In this document: one piece after another, positions 1-7,074 of the stretch | Position numbering within the stretch: position 1 is the first letter of the stretch | Layout: every line of letters begins with the position of its first letter | Source of the DNA: an uncultured Synechococcus sp. | GTDB lineage: Bacteria > Cyanobacteriota > Cyanobacteriia > PCC-6307 > Cyanobiaceae | DNA: 10,541 bases | Reading direction: 5' to 3' | Assembly: GCA_913050105.1 (NCBI GenBank) | Contig: CAJWZN010000039.1 | Coordinates: 1-10,541 of the forward strand | Notes under the pieces: model-generated | The model's input: only the letters and a program-made list of their open reading frames with translations | What the model was told of the DNA's origin: nothing | The model's database searches: none | Position numbers and translations under genes: made by a program

Positions 1-579
1 GCTCATCACGGATCGCAGAAGGCAGCGACGCTTGTGCCAGATCGCCTGGTCGGTTCCCGCCGCCGCTTGAACGAAGTGATCCGGTTCCGAAATTTCGTTG
101 ATCGCATCGATCATCCCGCCCATGAACAGCTGCGTGCCATCGAGGGATGACGCGAGGGTGAGGTCCACTGCGCCACCGGTGCTGTGGGGTGGTGGGGTGG
201 CCGGGTTGCGACTGGGTTCAGCCCAGAAGCGATTGACTGCTTCTCGGACACCAGTCATTCCGGCTGCATCATCGCGATCGACCCCACAACGCTGCGCTTC
301 CTGCTCGACCGAGAACTCCACCATGAAGGCCTGAACCGAAACAGGTCGCCAGGCATCGAAGATCGCGAGACGAAGTTCCGGGTGACGTTGCTTCAGGGCC
401 TGCTGAGCCCGGAGAAGGCGTTGAACAACACCGGAACGCAGACGAAAGGGATCAGCATCAGGGCCATAGGGCGCACCGACCGAGACATAAGGGTGCGGTT
501 CAAGCCGCAGCAGCTCCAACGGCAGAGACAGCAGTGGCTCATGGCAATCCGTGATCGGGCGATCACTCCAGGGACGCAT
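1..579 (-). CDS. D-alanyl-D-alanine dipeptidase (VanX/DdpX family, peptidase M15D), partial
   Basis: The family consists of zinc dipeptidases that split D-Ala-D-Ala, in wall turnover or, for VanX, vancomycin resistance. The 193 residues present carry the hallmark motifs: FDAWRP at 74-79 (Arg78 matches the transition-state arginine of VanX) and HSTGGAVDLTL at 132-142, giving the zinc ligands His132 and Asp139. The third ligand and catalytic glutamate (the ExxH motif near the C-terminus) would lie beyond the left edge, so completeness of the active site cannot be judged. The chosen ATG begins MRPWSDRPITDC, resembling the short N-terminus of cyanobacterial homologues as I remember them; a GTG directly before it is an alternative, and no clear Shine-Dalgarno is seen. 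The frame is also open upstream into the recG 3' end, without a better start. The gene follows recG by 35 nt and may be co-transcribed. A vancomycin role is not implied; a housekeeping or peptide-scavenging role is more likely. Confidence 0.85.
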   Translation of the reverse strand, partial: MRPWSDRPITDCHEPLLSLPLELLRLEPHPYVSVGAPYGPDADPFRLRSGVVQRLLRAQQALKQRHPELRLAIFDAWRPVSVQAFMVEFSVEQEAQRCGVDRDDAAGMTGVREAVNRFWAEPSRNPATPPPHSTGGAVDLTLASSLDGTQLFMGGMIDAINEISEPDHFVQAAAGTDQAIWHKRRCLLRSVMS

Positions 580-614
580 CACCAGCCAACGGATCGTCGC
601 ATCCTTCCATAGGT

Positions 615-3131
615 TCAGTTCAGTGGCGTCCCACCGCTCAACCGACGCTGCTGATCGTCCAGTTGTGCCTTGAGCAAGACGTGATCGCCAAGATCAGGGT
701 CCCGTTCCAGCAGTTCCTTGGCTGCCGAGCGGGCGTCTTCAAGCACGGCACCGTCATCCGCAAGACTGGCAAGTGCAAGATCAGGCAAACCGGACTGGCG
801 GGTTCCTAACACCTGCCCAGGCCCGCGCAGACGCAGGTCCATCTCTGCAATCTCGAAGCCATCGGTGGACCGCACGAGCACATCGAGTCGCTGACGTGCC
901 TGGGCATTGCTGCTCCCGTTGATCAGCATGCAGTGGGAGGCTGCTGCACCACGGCCGACCCTTCCCCGCAACTGATGCAGTTGCGCCAAGCCAAAACGCT
1001 CTGCGTGATCGATCACCATCACGCTGGCCTCCGGCACATCAACCCCAACTTCAACCACCGTTGTTGACACCAGGACCTGGCTGCGGCCCGCAGCGAAGTC
1101 TCCAAGGACCTGTTGTTTCTCAGCACTGCTGAGCCGGCCGTGCAGCAACCCGACCGTCATCTCAGGGAAGACCTCGGAGGCCAGCTCCGCATGCACATCA
1201 ACGGCCGAACGCAGGTCGAGTTTTTCCGATTCCTCCACGAGAGGCAGAACCACGTAGGCCCTCTGGCCAAGAAACACCTCTTCACGGATCAGTTCGTAGG
1301 CCTTCTCCCGCTGGGAGGCCCCCAGCATCTGAGTGCGAATCGGAGTCCGGCCCGGGGGCAACTCATCGATCTGGCTGACATCAAGATCACCGTGGAGCGA
1401 CAACGCCAGGGTTCGTGGGATCGGCGTGGCAGTCATCGTGAGCAGATGGGGCTGCAGGCCTTTGTTGAGCAGCCTGTCGCGTTGATGCACCCCGAAGCGA
1501 TGCTGCTCATCCACCACCACGAGACCCAGTCTCGAGAAAACCACCGGGTCCTCCAGAAGTGCATGGGTTCCCACCAGAACATTGAGGCTGCCGTTGGCCA
1601 GATCATCGAGCAGCTGACGCCGTTTCGGTCTCGGTGTGGAGCCCGTCAGCAGTTCAACGCTGACATGCAATTGCGGCAACCACTGGCAAAGGTTGCGGTA
1701 GTGCTGTTCTGCCAACACCTCCGTTGGAGCCATCAGTGCCCCTTGCCAGCCCGCACTGATCGTGCTGAGCAAAGCGGCGATGGCTACGACTGTTTTGCCT
1801 GAACCCACATCGCCCTGCACCAGGCGGGCCATCGGTTCCGGGCGTTGCAGATCAGCTTGAATTTCGGCGAAAACCCTCTGCTGTGCGTCGGTGAATGAAA
1901 AGGGGAGGAGAGCGAGAAATTCAGCCACCAGACCCTTGGCAGGTGATGCCGGATCCAGCTGTGGAGAGGGTCGTTGACGCAGGTCCCGGCGGCGTCCGAG
2001 CAGACCGAGCTGGAGCAGCAGAAACTCATCGAACACCAGCCGTCGCCGCGCCTGGTCCAAAGCCACCTGATCGCTGGGCGCATGCAACCCCTTCAGTGCT
2101 TCGCTGCATCTGATCACATTCCACCTCTCCATCTCGTCGATAGAGAGGGGCTCCGGCCATTGACTGGCGAGTGGCAGAACCTGATCGAGAAGCTGACGAA
2201 ACCGATCGGATGCAACACCTTCCGTCAGCGGGTAGACCGGCAACAGCCGCCCGATGCTGCTGGAGCGGACCGGTGCATCGCTGCTTTCCAGAACCTCGAT
2301 CAGAGGATCCTGGAAGGTGAGGCCATAGCCACCATCTTTCACCAGTCCGCTGACGGCCACCGTCGCGCCCATCGGATACAACCGCTGCTGCCCCTTCAGA
2401 TAGGCCGTTGAGCTGAAACGGCGCCCGGCCAGGAAACGACTGACCTTGATGCGTCCAGTCGGATCCTGCAACTGCAATTCGAGGATGGCAAGATTCGGGT
2501 TGCGGGGGCTGACGAACCCGTTGCATCGACGGATCGTTGCCACGATCGTTGCTGTCTTTCCAGGCTCCAGCGCCTCAATGCGGAGACGGGTCGCGTAATC
2601 GACATGGTCCCGTGGATAGTGCTTCAGCAGATCGCGCACCAGCAGCAATCCGATTGACGCCAGTCGACCCGCCAGCTTGGGTCCCACCCCCTGGAGTTGT
2701 GTCAGGCCACTGTCGAGTGCAAGGGGCCTCGCGGTGTTGCTCTGTTCCGGCTGCTTCAGTTTCAGTCGCGGCGGAGCCATCGGAGCCGAGGGTTCAAGGC
2801 GATGGCGCAATTCATGCAACCACTGGCGTGTCTCAGTTGTCAGTCGCCGGCGACCGGACTCGGCCAAATCCGCATAGCTTCCATAACGCTCAGTGAGTCG
2901 TGCCAGTCGTTCTGGAGCTCCGGGTGGAAGGAGATCCTGCGGAGGCTGGGACAGCTGCTCCTCAAGGAAGCAATCAAATCGCTGGCGCCGGCCCTGCAGG
3001 TTGGAACAACCGCGTTCAATTTCCAGGGTCAGTGCCTGTTGAAGAGGCTTCAGCCAGGCCAGCAGTTCACGCAGCTGGTCCTGGGTCAGTCCTCGGACTT
3101 CAGGCTGCTGGGACTGGATGAACTCTGCCAA
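615..3131 (-). CDS. recG: ATP-dependent DNA helicase RecG
   Basis: RecG is a double-stranded DNA translocase that remodels stalled forks, Holliday junctions and R-loops. The 838-residue product shows, in order, an N-terminal extension of about 140 residues, a wedge/OB-fold region starting with LQGVGPKLAGRL (146-157), Walker A GDVGSGKT (440-447), the DEQH box (541-544), motif III TATP (567-570), and the helicase C half with HGRLSS (664-669) and motif VI QLRGRVGRG (720-728). E. coli RecG is 693 residues; the extra N-terminus fits the longer cyanobacterial and plant forms. The start is TTG: an in-frame TGA lies five codons upstream, so no earlier start exists. GAGG sits about 10 nt before it. 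The TTG lies 46 nt inside the 3' end of the upstream unknown gene, suggesting translational coupling. Function is very certain; the exact start is less so. Confidence 0.97.
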   Translation of the reverse strand: MAEFIQSQQPEVRGLTQDQLRELLAWLKPLQQALTLEIERGCSNLQGRRQRFDCFLEEQLSQPPQDLLPPGAPERLARLTERYGSYADLAESGRRRLTTETRQWLHELRHRLEPSAPMAPPRLKLKQPEQSNTARPLALDSGLTQLQGVGPKLAGRLASIGLLLVRDLLKHYPRDHVDYATRLRIEALEPGKTATIVATIRRCNGFVSPRNPNLAILELQLQDPTGRIKVSRFLAGRRFSSTAYLKGQQRLYPMGATVAVSGLVKDGGYGLTFQDPLIEVLESSDAPVRSSSIGRLLPVYPLTEGVASDRFRQLLDQVLPLASQWPEPLSIDEMERWNVIRCSEALKGLHAPSDQVALDQARRRLVFDEFLLLQLGLLGRRRDLRQRPSPQLDPASPAKGLVAEFLALLPFSFTDAQQRVFAEIQADLQRPEPMARLVQGDVGSGKTVVAIAALLSTISAGWQGALMAPTEVLAEQHYRNLCQWLPQLHVSVELLTGSTPRPKRRQLLDDLANGSLNVLVGTHALLEDPVVFSRLGLVVVDEQHRFGVHQRDRLLNKGLQPHLLTMTATPIPRTLALSLHGDLDVSQIDELPPGRTPIRTQMLGASQREKAYELIREEVFLGQRAYVVLPLVEESEKLDLRSAVDVHAELASEVFPEMTVGLLHGRLSSAEKQQVLGDFAAGRSQVLVSTTVVEVGVDVPEASVMVIDHAERFGLAQLHQLRGRVGRGAAASHCMLINGSSNAQARQRLDVLVRSTDGFEIAEMDLRLRGPGQVLGTRQSGLPDLALASLADDGAVLEDARSAAKELLERDPDLGDHVLLKAQLDDQQRRLSGGTPLN

Positions 3132-4258
3132 GGGGTAAGGGCCTCACGATCCAGGCAGCGGCGCTCCCAATGGCGCTGCTGACGAACCATTGTGATCAGT
3201 TCCCGCTGTTGGTCGCGCAGTCGGCGCCGACAACGTCGCAGTCGGTGGCTGTCGAATTCCAGCTCACTGAACCGAAGCAGAACACAGAGCAGGTCCATCC
3301 CCTGATCGAGCTCGCCCATCGGTAAGGGCAACCGGAGGCGGAGAAGATTGGAGGGAGCTGCCTGAGTTTCCATCTGTCCGTTGATGACAGCCTCAAGCAG
3401 ATTCACCGGCAAGAGTGCTTGAGCTAGGCCGCTGCGCAGCATCTGCACGTTCACAGCATGGGAAAGATTGCGCAATCGGCGCGATAGAGCCATGTCCATG
3501 CCATCCATCCACTGCAATAGAGCATCCGGCATGGTGGGCAATAGATGATTGTCGGGTTCAGCCGACGAGGCCATCGTCACGTCTGCGGATGTGCCGTGAG
3601 CTGGGTCGTTTTGGTGCTGAAGCGCTTCGCCAGCCAGCTCGAACAGCGATCGAAGCACATCCAGATCCGGCTGGTCAGCCTCGTTGATGTCGGAACTGTC
3701 CGGGGATGGAGAGGGCTGAGAGGGTGGGGATGCTGCAATCGTCTCGCTGGGTTCAGCCTTCGACGGTTTGTAGCCAAATTTCTGGGGCTGATCGAGTGGG
3801 GGGCGAAGACTGAGCTCCACAGATCCCGGCTGCGGGGGGGCTGGTTGAGGAGGCTGATCAGCGGTTGGAATGGTCTGGTCAGCAGCGTCCTGAAGGCCCT
3901 GGAGCATCTGTCGGCTGGCTCGGGCTTTACGACGACGATGTTCTCGTTGCATCTGGCCTGCCAGATGCATCTGCTGCTCGACTGTCAGCAACACGGAGCA
4001 GCGCTGCGTCAGCTGTTGTACGGCAGCATGAAATCTCTGTCGCTGTGATTCCGGCATCCTGCTGAACCGCAGCGGATCTGACTCGGAAATCAATTGAAAC
4101 AGGGCCTGACGCACGGCAGGCTCCACTTCCTCACGCAGGATCTGGAGGTACAGCGCAGTTTCCCGATACACGGCAATCGAACGGAGCCGGCAGAGCTTTT
4201 GCAGCCGTGCCAGCTGTTCGACGGGATCATGGGCGGACAAAAAGTCCTGGTTTTGCAC
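3086..4258 (-). CDS. Conserved-looking hypothetical protein between tsf and recG
   Basis: I do not recognise a named family. The 390-residue product has three parts. Residues 1-125 are probably helical and charged, ending in a very basic stretch (REHRRRKARASR, 105-116). Residues about 130-195 are a Pro/Ser/Gln-rich, probably disordered linker. Residues about 196-372 are a second helical domain with a leucine-rich core (LLPVNLLEAVING, 282-294) and a basic, coiled-coil-like tail rich in Arg and Gln (338-369). The last ~15 residues are Ser-rich and overlap the recG start. No signal peptide or membrane segment is seen. The start used is GTG, 5 nt after the tsf stop; a TTG seven codons in, preceded by AGGA, is a credible alternative. 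Position in an rpsB-tsf-recG run suggests co-transcription and perhaps a nucleic-acid or translation link, but that is inference from basic charge and context only. Confidence 0.8.
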   Translation of the reverse strand: MQNQDFLSAHDPVEQLARLQKLCRLRSIAVYRETALYLQILREEVEPAVRQALFQLISESDPLRFSRMPESQRQRFHAAVQQLTQRCSVLLTVEQQMHLAGQMQREHRRRKARASRQMLQGLQDAADQTIPTADQPPQPAPPQPGSVELSLRPPLDQPQKFGYKPSKAEPSETIAASPPSQPSPSPDSSDINEADQPDLDVLRSLFELAGEALQHQNDPAHGTSADVTMASSAEPDNHLLPTMPDALLQWMDGMDMALSRRLRNLSHAVNVQMLRSGLAQALLPVNLLEAVINGQMETQAAPSNLLRLRLPLPMGELDQGMDLLCVLLRFSELEFDSHRLRRCRRRLRDQQRELITMVRQQRHWERRCLDREALTPWQSSSSPSSLKSED

Positions 4259-4263
4259 CGGAA

Positions 4264-4920
4264 TCAGCCAGCCTGCATGGAAGCGACTTCGGCAGCGAAA
4301 TCGTTTTCTTCGACTTCAATTCCTTCACCAAGGGTGTAGCGCGTGAACCGACGCACCTTCACGTTTTCACCGATCTTGCCAGCGGTTTGCTTGACCAGCT
4401 CTGCCACGGAGATTGAGCTGTCCTTGATGAAGGGCTGCTCCATCAGAGCAAGTTCCTTGAGGCGTTTGTTGATCCGACCCTCAACGATCTTTTCCTTCAT
4501 TTGCTCAGGCTTTCCATCCAGGTCATCACGGCCCATTTCAATGGCTTTCTCCCTTTCACGAATTTGAGCCGGGATTTCGTCCGTGGTCACATATTCCACA
4601 CCTGGGCAGGCAGCCACCTGCATAGAGACATCGCGCAGCAGTTCCTGGAACAGGTCACCACGGGCCACGAAGTCGGTTTCACAATTGACTTCGATCAATA
4701 CACCCACCCGTGCGCCTGTGTGGATATAGCTGCCGATCGCACCTTCAGCTGCGGTGCGGCCAGATTTCTTTTCTGCGCTGGCAATGCCCTTCTGGCGGAG
4801 CCATTCAATGGCCTTTTCTGTATCGCCATCAGTTGCTGACAGAGCCTTCTTGCAGTCCATCATTCCCGCGCCGGTCTTGTCGCGGAGTTCTTTGACAAGC
4901 TTTGCGGATACGGCAGCCAT
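4264..4920 (-). CDS. tsf: Translation elongation factor Ts (EF-Ts)
   Basis: EF-Ts is the cytoplasmic guanine-nucleotide exchange factor that recycles EF-Tu from its GDP to its GTP form. The 218-residue protein starts with the UBA-like N-terminal domain carrying TGAGMMDCKKAL (16-27). The EF-Tu-contacting TDFV motif is at 82-85 within NCETDFVARGD. The C-terminal part has KELALMEQPFIKD and a closing GEGIEVEENDFAAEV segment. It is much shorter than the roughly 280-residue E. coli protein because the core is reduced, as is usual in cyanobacteria. The ATG start is unambiguous because the conserved N-terminus begins immediately. It lies 86 nt downstream of rpsB, the classic rpsB-tsf pair, with a hairpin in between. 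No purine-rich Shine-Dalgarno is visible before the ATG. The unknown 390-codon gene follows after 5 nt. Confidence 0.98.
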   Translation of the reverse strand: MAAVSAKLVKELRDKTGAGMMDCKKALSATDGDTEKAIEWLRQKGIASAEKKSGRTAAEGAIGSYIHTGARVGVLIEVNCETDFVARGDLFQELLRDVSMQVAACPGVEYVTTDEIPAQIREREKAIEMGRDDLDGKPEQMKEKIVEGRINKRLKELALMEQPFIKDSSISVAELVKQTAGKIGENVKVRRFTRYTLGEGIEVEENDFAAEVASMQAG

Positions 4921-4928
4921 CGGAGGTT

Positions 4929-4996
4929 GTTAGCGGTGGAGTAAATAGAAATGCCGCCGTTCCGACGAAGCGGCACGGCGGGGAGAAGTTAGCGGT
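4929..4996 (-). repeat. Short direct repeat flanking the rpsB-tsf hairpin
   Basis: The 9-mer ACCGCTAAC (minus strand) occurs at 4996-4988, just after the rpsB stop, and again at 4937-4929, just before the tsf start. In both copies it is followed two or three bases later by CTCC. The copies bracket the hairpin at 4954-4981. This may be chance, a small duplication, or part of a leader structure for tsf. Confidence 0.35.
4954..4981 (-). other. Hairpin in the rpsB-tsf intergenic region
   Basis: On the minus strand CCGCCGT (4981-4975) pairs with ACGGCGG (4960-4954). Inside, after a G/A mismatch, CCG pairs with CGG around a CTTCGT loop, giving about 10 base pairs. No clean T run follows, so it is not a typical intrinsic terminator. 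It could act as a partial attenuator that lowers tsf relative to rpsB, or as an mRNA stability or processing element. The structure is visible directly; the function is inferred. Confidence 0.5.
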
Positions 4997-5006
4997 TCAG
5001 AGAGAT

Positions 5007-5726
5007 TCAGCCTTCGCTGGAGTCACCACCGCGCTGCTCGTTGTTGCCGTGACGGCCTTCATTGATGGCATCAGCCAGGCGACCAAGCACCAGTTGAACG
5101 GAACGCACAGCGTCGTCGTTGCAGGGGATCGGCACTTCGCAGAGGTCAGGATCGCAGTTGGTGTCGAGCATCGATACCAAGGGAATATCCAGCTTGCGAG
5201 CTTCAAGAACTGCGTTGGATTCACGACGCTGGTCCACGAGCACCACAACATCCGGAAGACGTCGCATGTTCTTGAGGCCTCCGAGATACTTCTGCAGACG
5301 CTCGAGTTCGCGGCGGAGAACAGCACCCTCTTTCTTCGGACGCATGGCGATGGCGCCACTGGACTCCATCCTTTCAAGGTCCTTCAGACGGTCGATCCGA
5401 GCCTTCATGGTGGTCCAGTTGGTGAGCATGCCGCCCAACCAGCGCTGGTTCACGTAGGAAGCTCCGCAACGGGCTGCTTCCAGTGCAACCACTTCAGACG
5501 CTTGTTTCTTCGTGCCGACGAAGAGGAAACGCTTGCCGCTGCGCGCAGCGGAGCGAGTCCACTTGTAAGCGTTGTTCATGCAGACGGCGGTCTGCACGAG
5601 ATCGATGATGTGAACTCCATTGCGCGCGCAGTAGATGTAGCGCGACATCTTGGGGTTCCAGCGGCGCGTTTGGTGCCCGAAGTGGGCACCCGCCTCCATC
5701 ATTTCGGAGAGTGTGACAACAGCCAT
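5007..5726 (-). CDS. rpsB: 30S ribosomal protein S2
   Basis: S2 is a late-assembling protein of the small ribosomal subunit, located on its solvent side and helping S1 to bind in bacteria that have S1. The 239-residue protein shows the family signatures FGHQTRRWNPKM (16-27), VNQRWLGGMLTN (92-103) and the C-terminal LDTNCDPDLCEVPIPCNDDA region (188-207). A short polar tail rich in Gly, Asn and Ser ends it. I chose the ATG giving MAVVTLSEMM, the normal S2 beginning; a GTG nine codons upstream is in frame but would add an atypical extension. GGAGG lies about 20 nt before the ATG, too far for a standard Shine-Dalgarno, so initiation may not depend on it. It is the first gene of the rpsB-tsf-unknown-recG run, with 126 nt separating it from the glycosyltransferase gene upstream. 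Confidence 0.98.
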   Translation of the reverse strand: MAVVTLSEMMEAGAHFGHQTRRWNPKMSRYIYCARNGVHIIDLVQTAVCMNNAYKWTRSAARSGKRFLFVGTKKQASEVVALEAARCGASYVNQRWLGGMLTNWTTMKARIDRLKDLERMESSGAIAMRPKKEGAVLRRELERLQKYLGGLKNMRRLPDVVVLVDQRRESNAVLEARKLDIPLVSMLDTNCDPDLCEVPIPCNDDAVRSVQLVLGRLADAINEGRHGNNEQRGGDSSEG

Positions 5727-5852
5727 GAGTTGGGGTTTCGGGTTCGCCTCCACCTGCCAGGGATGAAATTCGGCGATGCCGGAAGGCGAACGCCGGATTC
5801 ACATGCACCCGAAACGGGCAGGTGTGCGGTGTGAAAGAACCTGATGAAGTTA
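5727..5852 (-). promoter_or_regulatory. Likely promoter/leader region of rpsB
   Basis: This 126-nt stretch, the longest gap in the window, lies between the glycosyltransferase stop and rpsB and should hold the start of the ribosomal-protein transcript. I could not fix a convincing -35/-10 pair. Two small inverted repeats are visible: CGGCG/CGCCG with an inner GCC/GGC around a TTCC loop (5771-5795), and CCCG-TTT-CGGG (5808-5818). They could form a structured 5' leader. S2 controls its own operon through a leader in enterobacteria, but whether that holds here is inference. No U-tract terminator for the upstream glycosyltransferase gene is seen. Confidence 0.35.
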
Positions 5853-6800
5853 TCAAAACGCCGGGCAGTGCAAGCCATCCCGGCGTGCTTCTCGGAACAT
5901 TGCACGCACACCGATGCGATTCAGGGGCAGGCGCAGAAGCTCCATGGCAGCCCCGGAAAAACCGCGACGCAGCAACCAGCGCAACAACGGCCGCAGAGTT
6001 TGTTCATTGATCAGCCCGCCAAGAGTGAGCAACTCCCAGAGAATCCGGTGCAACCAAGTGAACTGAATGATGAAACGCACTCTTCTGGTGGGGTGCTTGC
6101 GGTAGAAGAGCAATCCCATTCGAGCCCGCTCACCTTCCACCTCGATCAGTCGGGGAATCTGATCCATAGAAAGCGCCGGATGCCAGTGGTACCCGACCGC
6201 CTCTGGGCATTTGATCAGACGCACCTTCATTCGCCGAAGCCGTTCGCCCAGCTCCAGATCTTCCCAGCCATACAGTCGGAATCCTGTGTCGAACAAACCG
6301 GATCGCTGCAGAACGCTTCGATCGATCGCCACGTTGCCTGTGGCGAAATAGGCCCAGGAGAGATCGCGAAGTTTGTGTCGCTCCTTTGTTGGCTCTTCAA
6401 AATTGGTGGTGTTGATGACAGCGCCATAGGTGAAGCAGAGCCGGTCACCTGTGCGCTTCCAACTGTGCTGGAGCGCTTCGGCATGCTTCGCCAGAAACTC
6501 GGGGGTGACAACAAGGTCACTGTCGATGAAAACGATGACGTCCCCGTGAGCATGGTCAACGCCACGGTTGCGACCTTCGGCAGGACCGCCGTGAACCTGC
6601 TCGATCAGCCGCACATGGGCAAAGCGGTCAGCGTTCTGACGCAGCCAGCTGGGCGTTCCATCGGTGGAGCCGTCGTCCACCACGACCACTTCGTAGCGCT
6701 CAACAGGTGTGCCGCTGGTTTGCTGGTGCTCCAAGGCCAGCAGACACTTCTCAAGAATTGGCCGGCGGTTGTAGGTCGGAATAACGACGCTGACGAACAT
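5853..6800 (-). CDS. Glycosyltransferase family 2 (GT-A fold)
   Basis: This 315-residue protein should transfer a sugar from a nucleotide-sugar donor to a glycan or lipid-linked acceptor at the cytoplasmic face. It opens with the GT2 signature VSVVIPTYNRRP (3-14), then VVVDDGSTDGTP (39-50) for the nucleotide, the metal-binding DSD (93-95), and GWEDLELGERLRR (178-190), whose ED pair resembles the catalytic base and C-terminal motif of chondroitin-polymerase-like enzymes. A hydrophobic but Arg-rich stretch at about 243-264 may sit on the membrane; no clear transmembrane helix is seen. I chose the ATG giving MFVSVVIP; a GTG five codons upstream is possible. It starts 34 nt past the end of an intrinsic terminator, so it probably has its own promoter, not identified. 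Donor and acceptor cannot be read from sequence; cell-surface polysaccharide or LPS decoration is the likeliest setting. Confidence 0.93.
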   Translation of the reverse strand: MFVSVVIPTYNRRPILEKCLLALEHQQTSGTPVERYEVVVVDDGSTDGTPSWLRQNADRFAHVRLIEQVHGGPAEGRNRGVDHAHGDVIVFIDSDLVVTPEFLAKHAEALQHSWKRTGDRLCFTYGAVINTTNFEEPTKERHKLRDLSWAYFATGNVAIDRSVLQRSGLFDTGFRLYGWEDLELGERLRRMKVRLIKCPEAVGYHWHPALSMDQIPRLIEVEGERARMGLLFYRKHPTRRVRFIIQFTWLHRILWELLTLGGLINEQTLRPLLRWLLRRGFSGAAMELLRLPLNRIGVRAMFREARRDGLHCPAF

Positions 6801-6834
6801 CGCGGCAACCGGCACAGCAGATCTCAGATTACGG

Positions 6835-6861
6835 ACAACAAAAAGGGGGCATGGCCCCCTT
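6835..6861 (-). terminator. Intrinsic (Rho-independent) terminator
   Basis: On the minus strand AAGGGGGC (6861-6854) and GCCCCCTT (6850-6843) form a perfect 8-bp, GC-rich stem with a CAT loop. The stem runs into TTTTT then GTTGT (the last two stem Ts begin the run). The plus strand lacks a T run after the stem, so the terminator is directional. It lies 26 nt after the stop of the 51-codon gene and closes the pcyA-devBCA-small gene block, insulating the glycosyltransferase gene. Confidence 0.9.
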
Positions 6862-6887
6862 CAAAACTCGATTGAAAGACCAGGTGA

Positions 6888-7043
6888 TCAGTCGGCAGCG
6901 CCACCGTTGTTGGCTGTGCCAGTAACACCGTTGCCGGCACCTTCGCCGCGGCCGTCATTGCGCATCTTGCGCTTTTTGAACTTGCGGGCGTAGGCGCGGT
7001 TGCGTTCCTGTTTTTCTTTCTTCAGGTTTCTGCGCTTGGCCAT
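6888..7043 (-). CDS. Small, very basic conserved-type protein (51 aa)
   Basis: The product starts MAKRRNLKKEKQERNRAYAR and has two halves. Residues 1-39 are almost entirely Lys, Arg, Glu, Asn and Gln, strongly basic and probably helical (KFKKRKMRND at 31-40). Residues 41-51 are a Gly/Asn/Thr-rich tail. No signal peptide or cysteine motif is present. I recall similar short MAKRRNLKKEK-type proteins annotated as hypothetical in marine Synechococcus and Prochlorococcus, but cannot verify this here. The ATG is chosen because the basic start is typical and GACACGGA precedes it closely; an in-frame GTG 30 codons upstream would overlap devA and looks spurious. It begins 31 nt after devA and ends before a strong terminator, so it may be the last gene of that operon. 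A TAGAAT at 7077-7072, overlapping the devA stop, could be a -10 for its own promoter, but no -35 is seen. Charge suggests RNA or ribosome binding; function is unknown. Confidence 0.8.
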   Translation of the reverse strand: MAKRRNLKKEKQERNRAYARKFKKRKMRNDGRGEGAGNGVTGTANNGGAAD

Positions 7044-7074
7044 TCCGTGTCGTTCTTTCGTTTGTACGTCGATT

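Noticed and set aside
184..612. Plus-strand open frame of 142 codons at the left end
   Set aside because: It is opposite the dipeptidase, whose FDAWRP and HSTGGAVD motifs settle the coding strand.
1113..1802. Plus-strand open frame of 229 codons within recG
   Set aside because: It lies opposite the RecG helicase motifs and has low-complexity Gln/His/Arg-rich composition typical of an antisense frame.
5727..5753. N-terminal extension of S2 from an upstream GTG
   Set aside because: It would add nine residues before the conserved S2 beginning and removes no problem; the ATG at 5726 gives the usual N-terminus.
4902..5834. Plus-strand open frame of 310 codons opposite rpsB
   Set aside because: S2 is certain on the minus strand. 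The opposite frame spans rpsB, its leader and the tsf spacer without any family signature.
6835..6861. Hairpin considered as a bidirectional terminator
   Set aside because: Only the minus strand has a T run after the stem, and no plus-strand gene reads into it.
5844..6875. Plus-strand open frame of 343 codons opposite the glycosyltransferase, slightly longer than it
   Set aside because: The minus strand carries clear GT2 motifs in the right order. The plus-strand translation has no recognisable domain, and it would read through the terminator hairpin at 6835-6861. Long antisense frames are common in GC-rich genes.
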